This document shows, piece by piece, positions 4,875 through 6,904 of a stretch of DNA of 6,904 nucleotides. The stretch's first letter is position 1, and the number at the start of each line of letters is the position of its first letter. Where the stretch lies: assembly GCA_046760705.1 (NCBI GenBank), contig JBHIER010000184.1, forward strand, positions 1-6,904, read 5' to 3'. The position numbers and the translations under genes were made by a program. The notes beneath the pieces were generated by a model. The model worked only from the letters and a program-made list of their open reading frames with translations, had not been told where the DNA came from and did no database searches. The DNA comes from JBHIER01 sp046760705 [NCBI: bacterium]. Lineage in GTDB: Bacteria > JBHIER01 > G020348925.

Positions 4875-6904
4875 ATGAGTAAGAGTTCAATGGGATTAGC
4901 TTTTGTGATTGCCTTAATTTTAGGTATTTATAGGCAGACCATGGCCGTAGACCGAATCAGCCTGAGCTCGGTCACTGCCTCTTTCTGGGGTGAAAATGTG
5001 GACGACGAATCTGGCTACTCGGTCTCTAACAGTGGCGACGTGAACGGGGATGGATACGATGATATTTTGATTGGTGCTGCTAAGAGTGATGAAGGTGCGG
5101 GCCAAGTCTATCTCATCTTCGGCAAGTCCAAGGGGTGGACGATGAAAATGGACCTATCTCAAGCTGATGCGAGTTTTGTCGGTGAAGCTAAAGGAGACGA
5201 GGCCGGTTGGGTCTGCATCCCTGGCGATGTGAACGGCGATGGCTACGATGATATCCTGGTGGGTGCGCCTAAGAATGATGACGGTGGGGTGGATGCAGGC
5301 CAGTCTTATCTCATTTTTGGCCAGCCATCTGGTTGGCAAATGCGTACCTCTCTTTCTAACGCCGATGCCTCTTTTATAGGGGAAAATGTAGGAGATCAGA
5401 GTGGCTGGCCAGTAGCTGGGGCCGGCGATGTCAACAGAGACGGTTACGATGATTTCTTAATCAGTGCCCCTCTTCATGATGCCGGTGGTGAAGATACTGG
5501 TCAAACCTATCTCATTTTTGGCAACCCATCGGGCTGGAGCTGGCGTGGTTCACTTTCACGCGCCGATGCCTCATTCGTCGGGCAGAATCCGGGGGACGAA
5601 AGCAGGTGTTCGCAATTTAAAGGTGGTGATGTCAACGGTGATGGTTACGATGATCTCCTCCTCTGTGCCTGGCGCAGCGGCGGTGGCCGCGGTCAGACCT
5701 ATCTCCTTTTTGGCAGACAGTCTGGCTGGGCCATGCGGTTTCCTCTCTTCCGGGCCGATGCCTCTTTCCTCGGCCAGAATGAAGGAGATACGTCAGGATA
5801 TGCAGCATCCGGGGCCGGCGATGTCAACGGAGACGGTTATGCTGACATTTTGATCGGCGCTCCTATGAGTGATAGGGGCGGCAAGGATGCGGGGCAAGTC
5901 TATCTCATTTTCGGGAAACCCAATGGCTGGGTGATGAATATGAACTTGGCTTTCGCAGATGTGTCCTTCGTCGGTGAAGGCATTGGGGACGGGTTGGGAT
6001 CCGCTGTTTTTGGTGCTGACTACAACCAGGATGGCTACGCCGATATTCTGATCGGGGCCAAGTTCGGCGACAAAGGTGGAGAAGATGCCGGTCAGACTTA
6101 TTTAATTCTTGGTAAATCAGCAGACTGGGAGATGACTGTGGATCTGACCCAGGCAGACGCCATCCTCTTCGGCGAATCCCCCGGGGACTGGGCCGGTCAT
6201 GCAGTCTCTGGAAGTGGGGACAATAATGGGGACGGCTACCCCGATATTCTGATCGGTGCCCCCGGAAGTGACGGAGGTGGGGCGAACTCTGGCCAGACGT
6301 ATCTTGTCCTGAAAGCAACTCCCCGATTGTGCCTTGATGCCGACTCTCTCGGCTTTGGCCCATCAGTAAAAACGCTTACCCTGACGATTAAAAATTGTGG
6401 AATAGAGAATCTGTCCTGGACCATCACTTGCAATGAACCATGGTGTACGGTTTTGCCGAGCAGTGGACTCACAACTTTTGGGACCGATCAAATAACCGTT
6501 TCAGTTGACAGGAGCAAGTTGGATCTCGGTTCTTATTCAGGAAGCGTTTCAGTGACGTCCAACGGGGGCAATCAGGATGTGAGTGTGACCGTGGAGGTTA
6601 CAGATAACCCTCAACTGTGTGTTGACCCCGTGACTTTAGATTTTGGCGCGTCTCGGACAACCGGAACTTTCAACATCACAAATTGTGGGACAGGCACTTT
6701 GACCTGGAGCATCACTGCCGACCGGAGTTGGATAACTCTCGATCCCCCCAGCGGCTCCACAACCACCGAGGCCGATCAGATAGTGGTGGCGGTGGACAGA
6801 ACTCAATTGGGTCCTGGAGACTATACGGGGGCCGTGAACATCACCTCAAATGGCGGGGATAAAGGTGTTTCGGTTTCTTTAACCAAAGAACCGCCACCGA
6901 AAAT
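4875..6904 (+). CDS. Secreted FG-GAP beta-propeller protein with BACON-like domains, 3' end missing
   Basis: An uninterrupted frame of 676 full codons from ATG 4875 to the window end. AGGGGG at 4862-4867 lies 7 bases before the ATG. Residues 1-24 are a signal peptide: a short MSKSS start, a hydrophobic core (LAFVIALILGIY), and a TMA cleavage site before VDR. Seven FG-GAP repeats follow, with calcium loops of the form DxNxDGYxD beginning at residues 55, 118, 185, 252, 316, 382 and 449. Seven units suggest a closed integrin-alpha-like propeller. From about 483 two BACON-like Ig-fold domains begin (483-580 and 581-670), each with the pattern xLDFG, TLTWSI, W, P-SG, VDR and GxYxGxVxxTSN. Each has a Cys pair 22 residues apart (C486/C508 and C582/C604). 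BACON and FG-GAP domains in exported bacterial proteins are linked to adhesion and glycan or protein binding; the ligand here is unknown. More repeats, a sorting signal or an anchor may lie beyond the window. Confidence 0.9.
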   Translation, partial: MSKSSMGLAFVIALILGIYRQTMAVDRISLSSVTASFWGENVDDESGYSVSNSGDVNGDGYDDILIGAAKSDEGAGQVYLIFGKSKGWTMKMDLSQADASFVGEAKGDEAGWVCIPGDVNGDGYDDILVGAPKNDDGGVDAGQSYLIFGQPSGWQMRTSLSNADASFIGENVGDQSGWPVAGAGDVNRDGYDDFLISAPLHDAGGEDTGQTYLIFGNPSGWSWRGSLSRADASFVGQNPGDESRCSQFKGGDVNGDGYDDLLLCAWRSGGGRGQTYLLFGRQSGWAMRFPLFRADASFLGQNEGDTSGYAASGAGDVNGDGYADILIGAPMSDRGGKDAGQVYLIFGKPNGWVMNMNLAFADVSFVGEGIGDGLGSAVFGADYNQDGYADILIGAKFGDKGGEDAGQTYLILGKSADWEMTVDLTQADAILFGESPGDWAGHAVSGSGDNNGDGYPDILIGAPGSDGGGANSGQTYLVLKATPRLCLDADSLGFGPSVKTLTLTIKNCGIENLSWTITCNEPWCTVLPSSGLTTFGTDQITVSVDRSKLDLGSYSGSVSVTSNGGNQDVSVTVEVTDNPQLCVDPVTLDFGASRTTGTFNITNCGTGTLTWSITADRSWITLDPPSGSTTTEADQIVVAVDRTQLGPGDYTGAVNITSNGGDKGVSVSLTKEPPPK
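4977..6314 (+). repeat. Seven tandem FG-GAP repeat units of about 63-67 codons
   Basis: Each unit contains in order ADASFxGE, GDxxG, GDVNGDGYDDILIGAP, GQxYLIFGxPxGW. Calcium loops start at bases 5037, 5226, 5427, 5628, 5820, 6018 and 6219. Units 3 (VNRDGYDDFLISAP), 4 (YDDLLLCAW) and 6 (YNQDGYADILIGAK) have drifted most. The acidic loop residues are kept in all seven, so calcium binding is probably retained. Confidence 0.85.
6321..6884 (+). repeat. Two tandem BACON-like domain repeats
   Basis: The first unit begins near 6321 (PRLCLDADSLGFG) and the second near 6615 (LCVDPVTLDFG), a period of about 98 codons. Both contain an NCG before the W-S/T-I strand and a GxYxGxVxxTSNGG end. The tail EPPPK after the second unit looks like a linker, so another domain may follow outside the window. 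Confidence 0.75.

Noticed and set aside
5464-5853. Alternative plus-strand frame of 129 codons inside the FG-GAP gene
   Set aside because: It is an out-of-frame reading of repeats 3-5; the repeat frame from 4875 runs through without a stop.
5905-6363. Minus-strand frames opposite the FG-GAP gene
   Set aside because: The plus strand has an unbroken repeat protein with conserved calcium loops; the minus-strand translation is rich in Arg, Ser and His from repeated codons.

Overview
The window looks like a contig piece from an anaerobic, selenocysteine-decoding bacterium. It carries heterodisulfide-reductase (Hdr) and MvhD modules typical of sulfate reducers, syntrophs and related uncultured lineages. 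The selenocysteine signal lies inside the coding sequence just after the UGA, which is the bacterial layout; archaea place it in the untranslated region. A secreted protein with a seven-unit FG-GAP propeller and BACON-type domains also fits a bacterium. I would guess Desulfobacterota or a neighbouring candidate phylum, but the sequence does not settle this.

Region 1 (1-2772) is a tightly packed operon on the + strand: the 3' part of mvhD, an HdrC-HdrB fusion (same architecture as HdrD), and hdrA. The first junction overlaps by 4 bases and the second by 14. Together they would form a cytosolic flavin/iron-sulfur electron-transfer module in which MvhD links a donor enzyme to the HdrA flavin and the HdrB-type clusters act on a disulfide or other acceptor. 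The hdrA frame is interrupted by one TGA at 1630-1632, exactly where the family has a conserved Cys, and a hairpin with loop GGUC follows 27 bases later. I read it as one 436-residue selenoprotein, not a pseudogene.

Region 2 (2773-3085) is a 313-base stretch with no intact gene. It holds a possible truncated hdrC start, a pair of inverted hairpin repeats with complementary loops and compensatory stem changes, a 14-codon FG-GAP relic, and two competing inverted repeats. It looks like a decayed junction.

Region 3 (3086-4762) is an AT-richer gene for a regulator-like protein with an AlbA_2/Schlafen-type N-terminus, a GHKL-type ATPase region and winged-helix C-terminus. It looks acquired. A 15-base perfect dyad lies 53 bases after it and 46 bases before the next gene.

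Region 4 (4875-6904) is a long open frame that runs off the end of the window. It has a signal peptide, seven FG-GAP repeats with calcium-binding loops, then two BACON-like domains with matching Cys pairs. It is probably an exported adhesin or surface protein. No tRNA, rRNA, CRISPR array or intact insertion sequence was seen.
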